A DNA stretch of 64,000 nucleotides from Nitrososphaeria archaeon (GTDB taxonomy: Archaea; Thermoproteota; Nitrososphaeria; Nitrososphaerales; JAAOZN01), in contig JARVJZ010000003.1 of assembly GCA_029775855.1 (NCBI GenBank), positions 162,416 through 226,415 on the forward strand. Direction: 5' to 3'. The notes under the pieces were generated by a model. It had not been told where the DNA came from. It saw nothing but the letters and a program-made list of their open reading frames with translations, and did no database searches. This document shows positions 52,109 to 61,885 of this stretch, one piece after another; within the stretch, counting starts at the first letter, position 1, and every line of letters starts with the position of its first letter. Both the position numbers and the translations under genes were made by a program.

Positions 52109-55100
52109 CTCCCCGCTCTCCTCATTCTGGTATACAAACCCCCTCTTTCTTCTCAACACAAGCCAAGACAGAACCACACCTAGTATGAACGCCGCTGGTA
52201 TTGTTATGAGGTAATTTTCAAAGAGTAATGGCTGCTGCTGAATCTGCTGCGAAACAGGCTTAGCGACGTTAACTTTAATCGTTATAACCTTTGTATGCAC
52301 TACCGCCCTATCATCCATATACTGCACATTCAATTGAAGCGGGTATGTAGCTGGCGGTGCGTCTCCAACTCTTAGGGTTAGGCTGAAAGACGACTGCCCA
52401 TCCTTAGGTATCTCACCGAGTATTGTCGAATATGAGTAATATTCCACGAAAGGCGGGGCTACCAGAGCGCTTACATTCACGCTTTTGGCTGGTATTATCC
52501 CACCATTATACACAATACCGGAAACGGTAAAGGTTGAAGACGGTGCTACAAGCTCCGGTCTCACAGACACACCTGAAACCCTAAGATCTATGTAGCCTCT
52601 GACCGTTAAGCCCAAGGTTAAGTCTTCAAGCCACTCTAAACCTAACCTATCCACATATCTAACTGAAAGGGTTGCTTGAGCTGTTTCTGTTAGCATCTGC
52701 TGCTCTATCAATGATTTTGGCGTAAAGATTTTAACCGCTATTTGTGCCTCTCCGCCAGCCTCTATCTTATCGAAGTACCAGTTTCCGCTGTCTCCTACTA
52801 TACTTAAGGTTGGCGGTAGGTGTAGCTTCACTGAAATATTGTTTGCATCTTCTTCGCCCACATTTCTTAACCTCAGTAAAACCTCGTTCACCTTTGCTGC
52901 ATACAGATCGTAGTCTTCTGTTGAGAGCCTTAGCTTAACCTCGCTCTGTCTGCTGCCAGATATCTGAAAGCCTAGCGTTGCGGTTTCTGTCTTCAAATCT
53001 CCTGTTGGTGTTAAGAGTCTTGCTGTGAGGGTTATCGCTCCTGTTGAGCCTAGGGCTGATTTTGTTACATAGATCTTAAGCGGGATAGTTATGTTTGCGC
53101 CCGCTTCCAACTTATTTACGGTGATGTAATCTACTCCGCTTATCTGAATGGATGCTGAGGGTGATGTAAATCTAAGCTCCATATTACTTAATGAGCCGTC
53201 GAGAAGGTTTGCTAACATCACTTTAATCTCCTCAGCTCCGCCAGCTAAAACCTCCTTAGGTGTGTAGTCTACATTAAGCGCTCGAAGAGTGCTTCGGATG
53301 AGCTGAATAGTCGTCTGCAGCGTTTCACTCCTCCTCTGCCCACCTTCAACATAGTATGTGAAGGTGAAGACTAACGGCACAGCCCCTTCAGCTGAATCAA
53401 ATGGAGCCTTAGCAGAAATAGTAAATTCAGCCTCAGCACCAGACTTTAGAATCCCGAGGCTCTGCTTAGCGCCTGAGGTTATAGTCAAAGGAGGTTGCGT
53501 TGACGCTAATACTTCTAGCGAGTAGGCTGTTGAACCCCCTTGGTTCACCACCTTAAAGCTAAATTCTTTGGCTGTGCCTGATGTTAGCGTGTTATCTCCA
53601 ACTTTAAGTGTTAGAAGAGGCTCTGCAGCTATTTTTGATGCTACCAACCCTAATGAGTAAGTTTCTGTAAATTCAACATCATCTTCATCGTAGTATGTCA
53701 GCGTAAGTTTTGAGTTAAATGTTGACGCTGCAGCTGATGCCGGTGTGTAGACTTCAAGATGTATATTCGCTGCGTCAGAGGGGAATATAGCATTCAGCCT
53801 CCATCGGTCTGTGCTTGCTGTCAGAGGTGGTGGAAGCGTTAAGAATGCTTCTATAGACTTTATAGTTGTGGTTGAATTGTTCAGAACAACTATCTTTACT
53901 GGGCTCCATCCTCCAGCAGTAAGATCAGTTTCAACCCCCTCTACTACTATATGAGGCGCCTTAACCTCTTTGACCGAAGCTGCGATAGTCCTCACTGAAG
54001 TCATCTGAATGTTTGGTGAAGGCTTGTATGTTATGGTTGCTGTAATCTGAAAGGTCTGACCTACCGCTTCTCTCGCTGCAAATATATTTACCACTATACT
54101 TCTAGCTTCGCCAGAAGCTAGATCACCAATCTGCCAAACATTATCCTTACCCTCAAGCCTTAACGGCGGAGTTAAACTTAGACTCAATCTAACAGAATAA
54201 AGAGTTCTAGCATCATTATTCCTCACTGTAAGATGTAGTGTATTCGCTTTGCCAGCAGCAAGCATTTGCTTAGATGCCACAACATCCAGCTCAGCTTCTC
54301 TCACCGTATTGACATAGAAGAATACGCTCTTACCCTCCCTCATACTGTTCCCAACACTGTTTCTGTATGAGGTGGTTAGGGTGATCTGATAGGTGCCACC
54401 AGCTGAAGAAGGTGGGGCATAGATTGAAACCTTTACGCTCTTCACCTCTCCAGCCTTAAGCAAGCCTAACTCCCATTCAGCTTCGCCACCAACTATGATA
54501 AGCGGAGGTGTAGTTGCTACTGTAGCCTTCAAGGCGCTTATATCTGCTGAACCCGCATTTCTAAATGTGAATCTGACGACGTTTACGCTGTCAGCATCAA
54601 GCCCACCTACATCAGCGCTAACCTCAACCCTAGCCTTCCCAGTAATTGGGATTTGAATCGTTAAGTTAACTGGGTTCCTATACACCACACCATCTGGCTG
54701 ATTAGCGTAGTAGCGTATGGTTAGAGGAAGTGTATAAAAGCCCTTTTGTGCACCCTCTAGAATATTGAGATTGTAGTTGAAGAGCACAAGCCCGCCAAAA
54801 GACGGTATCGTATAGTTAAAGGATGACGTTAAGGTACTTCTACCTAAAGGATCTGAAAACGGCGCTCTTAGATGTAGCTCACCCTCAAAGCTGCTCAGAG
54901 TAAATTCCGCTGAAGCCCTAACACCTACTGTAAGTGGTGCAGCAACCTCTCCAGCATCCACCTCTAATGGTGATGTTATTGAACCCCATCTGACATACGC
55001 AACATCAAACCTCACAAGATTTACGGTAAGTGAGTAGAAGCCAACGTTATCAAGCAGATTCGACACCTTAAGGTAGTATTCGCCTTCAACATCAACTATG

Positions 55101-55768
55101 CTCTGAAGAGCCTCTGAACCACCTAAACCCACTCTATTTGACGAAGCTAACATCACTCTATCCGGGCTATAGAGGGTTAAGGTAAGGTCGAGCTGCTTGG
55201 TCGGAGCTACTGTAGCTGTAAGTATCTGCCCAACCCTACCACTTATCTTATAATAGTGCTCACCCCTCGAATCTATTGTATAATTATATGTCCCTTCAAG
55301 TATGGTTAAAGCGTCTTGAATAGTTGCTCCCGGAGCTATTGGAGAGAAGGTTAGAGTATATGTATCTTGTATAGGCAGCCTATTCTCAACCCTGATGAAG
55401 TAGTAGCCTGAGAGCTTCACCAGATAACGAATTTCTTCTTTAAAGCCTACATTAGCTTGGGCTGATGAAGCGACCACTGCTTGCGCATCGTTGTAAAGAT
55501 ATAGGTTCAGATCACTGTTTTGCATCGTAAGCGTTATCGCTACACTCTGCCCCCTAGCAGCCTCAAACTTAAAAAAGTGGTTAGCGGATGCAGGGATGAT
55601 GTAAGTGTATGTGCCAGCAGAGATAACAGCAGCGTTAGCAAATGATGTTCCCGCTTGAGCAAACACACGGTGCTGTAAGCCCCATCCAACCAAAACAGCA
55701 AAGAAGCATATAATCAACACAGTTCTCCAAGCTTTGTTCAACGCCCTCAACTCTAAACTCATCCCCAA
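52097..55768 (-). CDS. Giant secreted surface protein with PPC and CARDB-like repeats
   Basis: 1223 residues. The signal peptide is at 10-38 (TVLIICFFAVLVGWGLQHRVFA). Two pre-peptidase C-terminal (PPC) domains follow at about 40-255 (SANHFFKFEAARGQSVAI; GYYFIRVEN). From 270 to 1170 there are about seven Ig-like repeats of the CARDB/NEW3 kind, each with a phrase like LKAGEVKSVKVSIYAPPSSAG. A C-terminal membrane anchor (AAFILGVVLSWLVLRRKRG) faces the cytoplasm with its basic end. Likely a cell-envelope stalk. Overlaps the CdvB gene end by 12 bases. Confidence 0.85.
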   Translation of the reverse strand: MGMSLELRALNKAWRTVLIICFFAVLVGWGLQHRVFAQAGTSFANAAVISAGTYTYIIPASANHFFKFEAARGQSVAITLTMQNSDLNLYLYNDAQAVVASSAQANVGFKEEIRYLVKLSGYYFIRVENRLPIQDTYTLTFSPIAPGATIQDALTILEGTYNYTIDSRGEHYYKISGRVGQILTATVAPTKQLDLTLTLYSPDRVMLASSNRVGLGGSEALQSIVDVEGEYYLKVSNLLDNVGFYSLTVNLVRFDVAYVRWGSITSPLEVDAGEVAAPLTVGVRASAEFTLSSFEGELHLRAPFSDPLGRSTLTSSFNYTIPSFGGLVLFNYNLNILEGAQKGFYTLPLTIRYYANQPDGVVYRNPVNLTIQIPITGKARVEVSADVGGLDADSVNVVRFTFRNAGSADISALKATVATTPPLIIVGGEAEWELGLLKAGEVKSVKVSIYAPPSSAGGTYQITLTTSYRNSVGNSMREGKSVFFYVNTVREAELDVVASKQMLAAGKANTLHLTVRNNDARTLYSVRLSLSLTPPLRLEGKDNVWQIGDLASGEARSIVVNIFAAREAVGQTFQITATITYKPSPNIQMTSVRTIAASVKEVKAPHIVVEGVETDLTAGGWSPVKIVVLNNSTTTIKSIEAFLTLPPPLTASTDRWRLNAIFPSDAANIHLEVYTPASAAASTFNSKLTLTYYDEDDVEFTETYSLGLVASKIAAEPLLTLKVGDNTLTSGTAKEFSFKVVNQGGSTAYSLEVLASTQPPLTITSGAKQSLGILKSGAEAEFTISAKAPFDSAEGAVPLVFTFTYYVEGGQRRSETLQTTIQLIRSTLRALNVDYTPKEVLAGGAEEIKVMLANLLDGSLSNMELRFTSPSASIQISGVDYITVNKLEAGANITIPLKIYVTKSALGSTGAITLTARLLTPTGDLKTETATLGFQISGSRQSEVKLRLSTEDYDLYAAKVNEVLLRLRNVGEEDANNISVKLHLPPTLSIVGDSGNWYFDKIEAGGEAQIAVKIFTPKSLIEQQMLTETAQATLSVRYVDRLGLEWLEDLTLGLTVRGYIDLRVSGVSVRPELVAPSSTFTVSGIVYNGGIIPAKSVNVSALVAPPFVEYYSYSTILGEIPKDGQSSFSLTLRVGDAPPATYPLQLNVQYMDDRAVVHTKVITIKVNVAKPVSQQIQQQPLLFENYLITIPAAFILGVVLSWLVLRRKRGFVYQNEESGESAS

Positions 55769-55820
55769 TAGTTAAAGGATAAAATGTTTACTTAAGTTTA
55801 TGAAAACTTATGAAAGTCAA

Positions 55821-57146
55821 CTACATGAAGAGCACGAGTGAAAGATATAGAACAACTATATTCAACGCTGAAACAGGCAAGCCGATCTTAAGGAACTCAA
55901 AGAATCCAAGCGTGTGACCCCTACTTTCAGCCTCCTCTACTATTATCAAGTTGCTAGCGGCGCCTATAAGGGTAAGGTTCCCAGCTAAAGTGCTCCCACC
56001 AGCCAAAGCAACCCACGCTAACGCATCACTCCCACCATATCCAGCGGCCTTCATCACAGGTAGGTAAAGCGCCACCATCGGAACATTACTCACCAGTTGA
56101 CTGAGCAAAATACTTGAAGCCAATATAGCGATAAGCGAATAAGAGAGGTTATCCCTATTCAGCTGAGGCAGATGTGCAGAGAGCTGAGCAATAATCCCCG
56201 CCTCCATCACACCTTGCATTAAAACGAATAAGCCTGCAAATAGGACAAGAACACTCCAGTCAAGCCTCTTAAGGATCTCTCTCCTCCTACTCGATAAAAG
56301 TAGCAGCATTGTAGCGCCAAATAAAGAAACCTCACTTATGCCTAAAGGTATCTTCGCCCCCAAGCTCTCAAAAATGTTGATGAGCACTATACCTACAACC
56401 GTTAATGTAAGTGTTGCTGCCGTCTGCTTAGCCAGCAATGGATCAGATACCCTCGTCTCTTTCAGCGTAACCTCAAGATCTATGAGTTGTGTAAAGCTCT
56501 TCCTCGCCAACCTAAACTCTCGACGATAAACCCACCTTATAACGAGGCTCGTCAAAAAGAGATTTGCTAAAGTCGGCAAAGCCAAATATAGCACAAAAGT
56601 TAGGACTGGAGCAGATAGCCCGCTGACCAACGCTATAAGGAGATTCTGAGGATTCCCCATAGGTGTCAAAGCGCTACCAATCGTCACAGAAAATGCTAAT
56701 GTAATAAGGAGAGGCTTAGAGGAGATGCGCATCTTTTTAGCAAGCGAAATCATTATAGGCGTGCCCATAAGTGCTAAAGTGTCATTCATCAACACAGCAG
56801 AAGCCAAACCAAAAACGAAAAAGGTAAGATAGACAATATCCTCAGGCTTCTTAGCCTTCAAGAACAACTTAGCCGCTAAATCCTCCAGCATACCTGAGAC
56901 ATCCATAGCTGTCACAAAAGTAAACATGCTGAAAAGAAAGACTATAACTTCAAGATTGATAGCGCGGTAAGCCTCAGAGACCTCGATAACCCCTGAGAAG
57001 ACCATAGCAACAGCACCAACAAGCATCGAAGCCCAAATAGGTAAGCCGCTCCCCCTAACATTCCGAAAAGCGATTGCAGCATATGTCCCCAAAAAGATAA
57101 CAACAGCCAAGATATAGCGTATGTCATCCAAGCTTGCTCGCAGCAC
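55821..57146 (-). CDS. SLC13/ArsB-type ion transporter
   Basis: 441 residues, about 11 helices. The family motif MNDTLALMGTPIMISLAKK and LTPMGNPQNLLIAL are in the first half, with SNVPMVALYLPVM and GNLTLIGAASNLIIVEEAE in the second. Members of this ion-transporter superfamily move anions such as arsenite, citrate or sulphate, or exchange sodium and protons. The substrate here is unknown. Divergent from the GTPase gene. Confidence 0.83.
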   Translation of the reverse strand: MLRASLDDIRYILAVVIFLGTYAAIAFRNVRGSGLPIWASMLVGAVAMVFSGVIEVSEAYRAINLEVIVFLFSMFTFVTAMDVSGMLEDLAAKLFLKAKKPEDIVYLTFFVFGLASAVLMNDTLALMGTPIMISLAKKMRISSKPLLITLAFSVTIGSALTPMGNPQNLLIALVSGLSAPVLTFVLYLALPTLANLFLTSLVIRWVYRREFRLARKSFTQLIDLEVTLKETRVSDPLLAKQTAATLTLTVVGIVLINIFESLGAKIPLGISEVSLFGATMLLLLSSRRREILKRLDWSVLVLFAGLFVLMQGVMEAGIIAQLSAHLPQLNRDNLSYSLIAILASSILLSQLVSNVPMVALYLPVMKAAGYGGSDALAWVALAGGSTLAGNLTLIGAASNLIIVEEAESRGHTLGFFEFLKIGLPVSALNIVVLYLSLVLFM

Positions 57147-57193
57147 ACATCTAGATTGCTTTTTATAGAAGTTTTTTCCTTCATAAAGGAGAA

Positions 57194-57730
57194 ATGCTTG
57201 AAAGACCCTTCAAAGTTCTATTCGTAGGCGATAAAGCAGTCGGAAAAACCACTCTACTTAACAGAATTCTATCAAACAGTTTTAAATCAAAACATCTCCC
57301 AGAAATCGGTGCCAACATCGCTGAAAAAGACTTCAAATTTACCAACACTACAGTCAGACTTCTATTTTGGGATGTTGAAACCACATCATCAAACAAAATG
57401 GGAATAGGAAAGATCTTCGCCGACACCAACGCAGTAGTATCGCTATTTGATGTATGCAACCCAAGAACATTAAACATAGCAGAGAAACAGTACACCATGG
57501 TTAGATGGATCCACACACCAAGCCTATGGCTAGTCGGAAACAAAATCGACCTAACCGAATACAGAATAGTAGATAAGACCGAAGCTATGAAAAGAGCTGA
57601 GAAGCTAAAGGTAAACTATAAAGAAATCTCAGCGAAGACAGGCGAAAACGTCAAAGACCTCCTAACTTCAGTCCTAAAAGACATCATCGAAGCAAGGCTG
57701 AAAGAACTAAAAGTCTCACTAAGTGAGTGA
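57194..57730 (+). CDS. Ras/Rab-like small GTPase with altered G3 motif
   Basis: 178 residues. G1 is GDKAVGKTT (12-20), G4 GNKIDL (about 115-120) and G5 ISAKTG (about 142-147). The G3 motif, normally WDxAG, is WDVETT, so the glycine and the residue next to it that normally position the hydrolytic water are lost. Slow hydrolysis or a long-lived GTP state is a fair inference. ATG with GGAG 6 bases before. Its stop overlaps the start of the following zinc-rich gene, so the two are probably partners. Confidence 0.85.
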   Translation: MLERPFKVLFVGDKAVGKTTLLNRILSNSFKSKHLPEIGANIAEKDFKFTNTTVRLLFWDVETTSSNKMGIGKIFADTNAVVSLFDVCNPRTLNIAEKQYTMVRWIHTPSLWLVGNKIDLTEYRIVDKTEAMKRAEKLKVNYKEISAKTGENVKDLLTSVLKDIIEARLKELKVSLSE

Positions 57731-58800
57731 ACATGAACGACACAGCAGCATTCTTCAGAAGAAACGAAGTACAAAAGATCCTCAGACTACTTATAGACAA
57801 AGAACTAACCACCATTACACCCTCCCTTAGCTACGAATTCGGAGTCTGCTACGAAGCGATAAGCAGAGAAATCAAGAGAGATGACAAAGAAATCGCCGCT
57901 ATTCTAGAAGAGTTAAGCAAGCTCAAAATCCTAGAGCAAGATGTGACAGGAAACATAGGTGTCTGCCCAATCTGCAGCTCACACAAACTTATGGTGGAAC
58001 TACGCTGCCCATCGTGTAAAAGTTCAAAAATAGTTAAAGGCATTATGCTCGAGCACATAAAATGCGGCTACGTCGACCTAGAAGAGAAATTTAAAAGTGG
58101 CGATAGATACGTCTGCCCCAAGTGTAATAAGCCCTTAACGACCATAGGTGTGGACTACAGAAAACCAAGCGTAGTCTACAAATGCTTGGACTGCAACTCG
58201 CTATCACCAACCGCTGCAAAACACCACCTATGCATTAAGGGTCACTCCTTTGAAGAGCAGAACCTAATTATGAAACCTGTAATCACATACAAATTTGACC
58301 TAGAAAATAGATTTCTTGTAGAGAAAGAGCTATTGGAATTTGACACCGTACTTAACAACTTTAGAGAGGAAGGTTGGCACATCGAATCCCCAGCCTATAT
58401 AGAAGGAGAAAGCGGAGTACATCATGAATTTTCATTCAGCATCTGGTTTACACAACCCACCTCAGCTCTTGGATGGCCGGATTTGGTTGCTGAACACTGC
58501 GCAGAGGAAAATGAAGTAAGTTCAACCCCTCTCTTAGCCTTCCAAGCCAAGGCGATGGATGTGCACTCTAAGGAGAAGATATTGGTCGCTATGCCGGGGT
58601 TAGATGAGAATGCTAAGCTGCTTGCCCGAGGTTTCAGCATAAACACAGTAGAAGGCAGTAGCGCAGAGGAGGTAAAAGAGAAGCTAAAACAGACCCTCTT
58701 AAACATAAAACAGAAGAGGAGCAAGGCGGTGTTAGAAGCTGAAAAGGCTGCTTTAGAAGAAGCCCTTAAGGAGCTAGGGGGTACAATAGATCGAACATAA
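57727..58800 (+). CDS. Zinc-rich TackOD1-like protein paired with the GTPase
   Basis: 357 residues. A helical/winged N-terminal part (1-75) precedes a metal-binding part (78-175) with CPICSSH, CPSCKSSKI, LEHIKCGYVD, CPKCNKPL and CLDCNSL. The LEH-x2-CG-type segment recalls the TackOD1 output domain of TACK archaea. From about 185 to 310 there is a restriction-endonuclease-like alpha/beta fold, then a charged coil. GTG 57727 (overlapping the GTPase stop) or ATG 57733 starts it. Probably an effector that responds to the GTPase. Confidence 0.65.
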   Translation: MNMNDTAAFFRRNEVQKILRLLIDKELTTITPSLSYEFGVCYEAISREIKRDDKEIAAILEELSKLKILEQDVTGNIGVCPICSSHKLMVELRCPSCKSSKIVKGIMLEHIKCGYVDLEEKFKSGDRYVCPKCNKPLTTIGVDYRKPSVVYKCLDCNSLSPTAAKHHLCIKGHSFEEQNLIMKPVITYKFDLENRFLVEKELLEFDTVLNNFREEGWHIESPAYIEGESGVHHEFSFSIWFTQPTSALGWPDLVAEHCAEENEVSSTPLLAFQAKAMDVHSKEKILVAMPGLDENAKLLARGFSINTVEGSSAEEVKEKLKQTLLNIKQKRSKAVLEAEKAALEEALKELGGTIDRT

Positions 58801-58910
58801 AGCTGACGTTTCTTATTTCATTTTACTGGATTATATTAGCTGCTCTACTTCTGTCAGCACCTTCTATTAAATTCACTATTTTAGGTTTCTCTTTTTACGA
58901 AGTTATTTTA

Positions 58911-60068
58911 GTGTTGCTGATACCCCTTGTTCTAGATGCATCACAGACGTTCATTAAGGGTTTTGTTCTACTATTCGGTCAGACATCATCCCCACCCACC
59001 CTAAATTTACACGAGCGCCGCCCTAAGGTTTCGATTATAATTCCAGCGCATAATGAAGGCGAGTATATTGAGAACACTCTTGCAAGCGTGCTAGAAGACC
59101 CTTATCCGAATAAAGAGGTTATTTTAGTAGATGACGGCTCAACCGATGACACATATGTGAAAGCCATGATATATAGCAACCGAAGCGAGTTGAAGGTGAT
59201 TAGGAGAGAGAAGGCTAGCGGCACAAAGGCAAGGGCTGTGAACTATGGATTCGTCTTCACTAAGGGTGATGTAGTAATCGTAATAGATGGAGACACACTT
59301 ATCGAAAGAGGCGCCATCGAAAAGATAATCGCCCCATTGAGTAAAGACGCTGATGTAGTTGCTGTCTCCGGTAATGTTAGAGTTGTTAACAAAGTGAATC
59401 TGCTTACAAAGCTTCAAGCATATGAATATCTTTGTAGTATGGAGCTGGGGAGAAGATGGCAGAGCCTCTTCAGCGGCATATTGGTGATCCCCGGAGCATT
59501 CGGCGCCTTCAGACGTGAGGTGTTTGAGTCGCTTGGTCGAATGCACCCAGATACAATTACTGAAGATTTTGATTTGACTATTATGATGCAGAAGGTTAGG
59601 AAGAGGCTGGTCTTTTCGCCGGAAGCCGTAGCTTGGACACACGCGCCAGAAAGTTGGAAAGGTTGGGTAAGGCAGAGGATTAGGTGGGCTGTTGGGCAGA
59701 TACAAGTCTACCGTAAACACCTAAACATCCTATTTAGGAGAAGATTCGGATTATTCGGCTCTTTTATCGTGCCTAACAGCATCTTTATGGACATAGTAGC
59801 GCTCATACTTAGGTTTAGTTGGGGTTTGACTTTGTTTGTCCTATATTCTGCCGAAATATTAGCTAGACTCGCTATCATAATATTTGCCTTCTACCTTCTA
59901 CTAGAGTTATCAACAGTATTGATGGCTGCTGCCTTGACTCCAAGAAAGGAAGATGTCAAGTACACGGTCCTCGCACCTATAATGGTCTTGTTCTATAGGC
60001 CGTTCTACTCCATCGTGAGGCTCTGGGCGTATCTTAAAGCATTTCTAGGTAAGAAGGTTCGTTGGTGA
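58911..60068 (+). CDS. Membrane-bound family 2 glycosyltransferase
   Basis: 385 residues from GTG 58911. GT2 motifs are IIIPAHNEGEYIENTL, VDDGSTDDT, VIDGDTLIE, TEDFDLTIMM and QRIRWAVGQ, as in processive enzymes such as hyaluronan and cellulose synthases. Two to three membrane helices follow. The frame is open upstream to 58770 and codes for two more hydrophobic stretches (WIILAALLLSA; YEVILVLLIPLVLD), but contains no ATG, GTG or TTG. It may use ATA 58797 next to the previous stop. Linked with the GTPase and zinc protein. Confidence 0.85.
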   Translation: MLLIPLVLDASQTFIKGFVLLFGQTSSPPTLNLHERRPKVSIIIPAHNEGEYIENTLASVLEDPYPNKEVILVDDGSTDDTYVKAMIYSNRSELKVIRREKASGTKARAVNYGFVFTKGDVVIVIDGDTLIERGAIEKIIAPLSKDADVVAVSGNVRVVNKVNLLTKLQAYEYLCSMELGRRWQSLFSGILVIPGAFGAFRREVFESLGRMHPDTITEDFDLTIMMQKVRKRLVFSPEAVAWTHAPESWKGWVRQRIRWAVGQIQVYRKHLNILFRRRFGLFGSFIVPNSIFMDIVALILRFSWGLTLFVLYSAEILARLAIIIFAFYLLLELSTVLMAAALTPRKEDVKYTVLAPIMVLFYRPFYSIVRLWAYLKAFLGKKVRW

Positions 60069-60115
60069 AACCTTTAATATAGGTTATATACAATTCTTCG
60101 CTAAAATCAGAGGGC

Positions 60116-60907
60116 TTGAATATGAATGCAATAACGGGTGAAAAGGAGATCTTCGTTAAATCTCACTCACCAAACGGTCTGCTTGTAGAATTCTCTATCT
60201 GTTTAAAGAACATCCCAGGAGCTTTGGCTGAAGTTTCGAGTCTGTTGGCTAAAATGGGTGTAAACATCCTATCAGGCTTTATGAACTTTAAGCCCGGTGA
60301 AGAGAAGGGTAGGTGGGCGTTTGTAGCCGATCTTAAGGATCTTGATGTATCCGCTGAGGATATATTGAAGCGGCTTAAAGAGTTGAGCTCTGTCTCGGAT
60401 GCAGATTTCATACAAGCTAAGTATAATAGCTTGATTATAGATGAGATGCACTTCCCCCTTCTAGTCATGGGTTCAAACAGCCTCCTCTTTAAAGTCGATA
60501 GCTGGGCTGATATGGCTTCCCATTTACTACAGTGCTTCGGCACAGGTGGAGCGGTCATACTATACGAGATGGGGTTAAAGGCTGGTGAAGCCCATGCTAA
60601 AGATGTTATTAAAGAGGGATTTAGCGGCAAGGTAGCATTCGATGTAATTCTCTCAGAGCGCATCGCATTAGGATGGGGGATACCTAAAGTTATTAACTTC
60701 GACGAGAAGAATGTAGAAGGGTTGATATCTGTGCAAGGTCTCTTCGAATGCATACCCTTCAAAGGAAAATGTAAAGATGGTAAGAGCCACTTCTTCAGAG
60801 GCTATCTCGTTGGTGTGCTTAAACAACTCTTCGGTAAGAAGGTTAAGGTAGAGGAAGTCGAATGCGTCGCCAAAGGTGAGCAGAATTGTCTATTTAAACT
60901 TGGGTAA
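60116..60907 (+). CDS. ACT-domain plus V4R-domain protein
   Basis: 263 residues. An N-terminal ACT domain (FSICLKNIPGALAEVSSLLAK) senses small ligands such as amino acids. The C terminus is a V4R domain (GLKAGEAHAKDVIKEGF; GLFECIPFKG; SHFFRGYLVGVLKQLFG; CVAKGEQNCLFKL), which binds hydrophobic ligands or metals in activators of aromatic degradation. A TATA element aggttatata lies 30 bases upstream of TTG 60116; ATG 60122 is the other start. Target genes are unknown. Confidence 0.8.
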   Translation: MNMNAITGEKEIFVKSHSPNGLLVEFSICLKNIPGALAEVSSLLAKMGVNILSGFMNFKPGEEKGRWAFVADLKDLDVSAEDILKRLKELSSVSDADFIQAKYNSLIIDEMHFPLLVMGSNSLLFKVDSWADMASHLLQCFGTGGAVILYEMGLKAGEAHAKDVIKEGFSGKVAFDVILSERIALGWGIPKVINFDEKNVEGLISVQGLFECIPFKGKCKDGKSHFFRGYLVGVLKQLFGKKVKVEEVECVAKGEQNCLFKLG

Positions 60908-60911
60908 GCTG

Positions 60912-61046
60912 TTAACGAAGCCCCCCTCTAAAATGTATGCACTTCTCTGGGTCATCTGGGCAGAACTCTTTAGCACCACAAGGGTGCGTTTCTGCGTATG
61001 GGTCACATTCTTCTACACTATCACTAGATTCTGGCTTGAGTTTCAT
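60912..61046 (-). CDS. Small Cys-rich protein coupled to the deacetylase gene, 44 residues
   Basis: ATG 61046 shares a base with the TAA of the upstream gene (TAATG), a layout that couples translation. The product is acidic and has four cysteines (EECDPY, HPCGAKEFC, EKCIHF), fitting a single metal site. No family recognised. Stop at 60912-60914, 5 bases from the convergent ACT-V4R gene. Confidence 0.6.
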   Translation of the reverse strand: MKLKPESSDSVEECDPYAETHPCGAKEFCPDDPEKCIHFRGGLR

Positions 61047-61885
61047 TATGTCTCCTCAAATCCAGTTATTAGGTTATGTATCGATCTCCCTAATTCTTCA
61101 CCTAGGTAGCCACCTTCAAGCACAAAGAATGTAGGCTTATTTAACGACTTTATGAGTCTACCGATCTTTCTGTAGGTGCTTTCTGTGAGGTTTAGGGATG
61201 CCAGGTCCCCACGGTATGTGTCGAAGCCGGCTGAGACCGCTACAACCTCAAATCTGTTTGATTTGCAATTTTGAAGCGCATCTTTAAGCGTTTTTAAGTA
61301 TTCTTCTTCACCACAATCTGCCCAGAGCGGATAGTTTAGGCAGTTGCCTACTGAAGTTAAGCCTGTGCCAGGATAGTTTGGGTATCGGTGTAGCGAGATG
61401 TATGTAACATCTGTGTATCCTTGAAAGATTTCTTGTGTGCCGTTTCCGTGATGCCCATCTATATCAAGTATTAACGCCGGTCTATTGATATACTTCACAG
61501 CTATAGCGATGTTGTTAAGGTAGCAGAAGCCCCTTGTGTGAGCACCTAACGCTGCACCACCTCTCCCAGCATGGTGACCAGGAGGTCTCATTAAAGAGAA
61601 TCCATTGGTTTGAGCCGCTAGAATGGCTCCCCCAGCAGCGAGTCTTGCGTATTCGTAAATGCCTTCGTATGCCGGTGTGTCTGCATCTGCTAATAAGCCG
61701 CTCTTAAGCTTGTTGACATATTCTTGCGCATGCACTCTTAATACATCTTCTTCTGAAGCTGGTGTTGGTGTGAGGAATTCATAGCCCTCTTGCCTCAACA
61801 CCTCATACGCTTTTCTCACTCTATGCGGGCTCTCAATGTGCCAAGAGCCGTATTCTAGGCATCTTTCAGAGAAGATAATCTTCAT
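61046..61885 (-). CDS. Histone deacetylase-family amidohydrolase
   Basis: 279 residues, a short member of the arginase/deacetylase fold. Active-site parts are LMRPPGHHAGRGG, GFCYLNNIAIAV, ILDIDGHHGNGTQEIF, SLHRYPNYPGTG and VSAGFDTYRGD, with zinc ligands Asp-His-Asp in place. Members deacetylate proteins, polyamines or other amides. The target is unknown; archaeal Alba and small acetylated metabolites are candidates. Confidence 0.88.
   Translation of the reverse strand: MKIIFSERCLEYGSWHIESPHRVRKAYEVLRQEGYEFLTPTPASEEDVLRVHAQEYVNKLKSGLLADADTPAYEGIYEYARLAAGGAILAAQTNGFSLMRPPGHHAGRGGAALGAHTRGFCYLNNIAIAVKYINRPALILDIDGHHGNGTQEIFQGYTDVTYISLHRYPNYPGTGLTSVGNCLNYPLWADCGEEEYLKTLKDALQNCKSNRFEVVAVSAGFDTYRGDLASLNLTESTYRKIGRLIKSLNKPTFFVLEGGYLGEELGRSIHNLITGFEET

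Noticed and set aside
59139..59720. 193-codon open frame opposite the glycosyltransferase
   Set aside because: It is antisense to conserved GT2 motifs and its translation has no domain-like pattern.
60163..60762. 199-codon open frame opposite the ACT-V4R gene
   Set aside because: Antisense shadow of a gene with two recognised domains.
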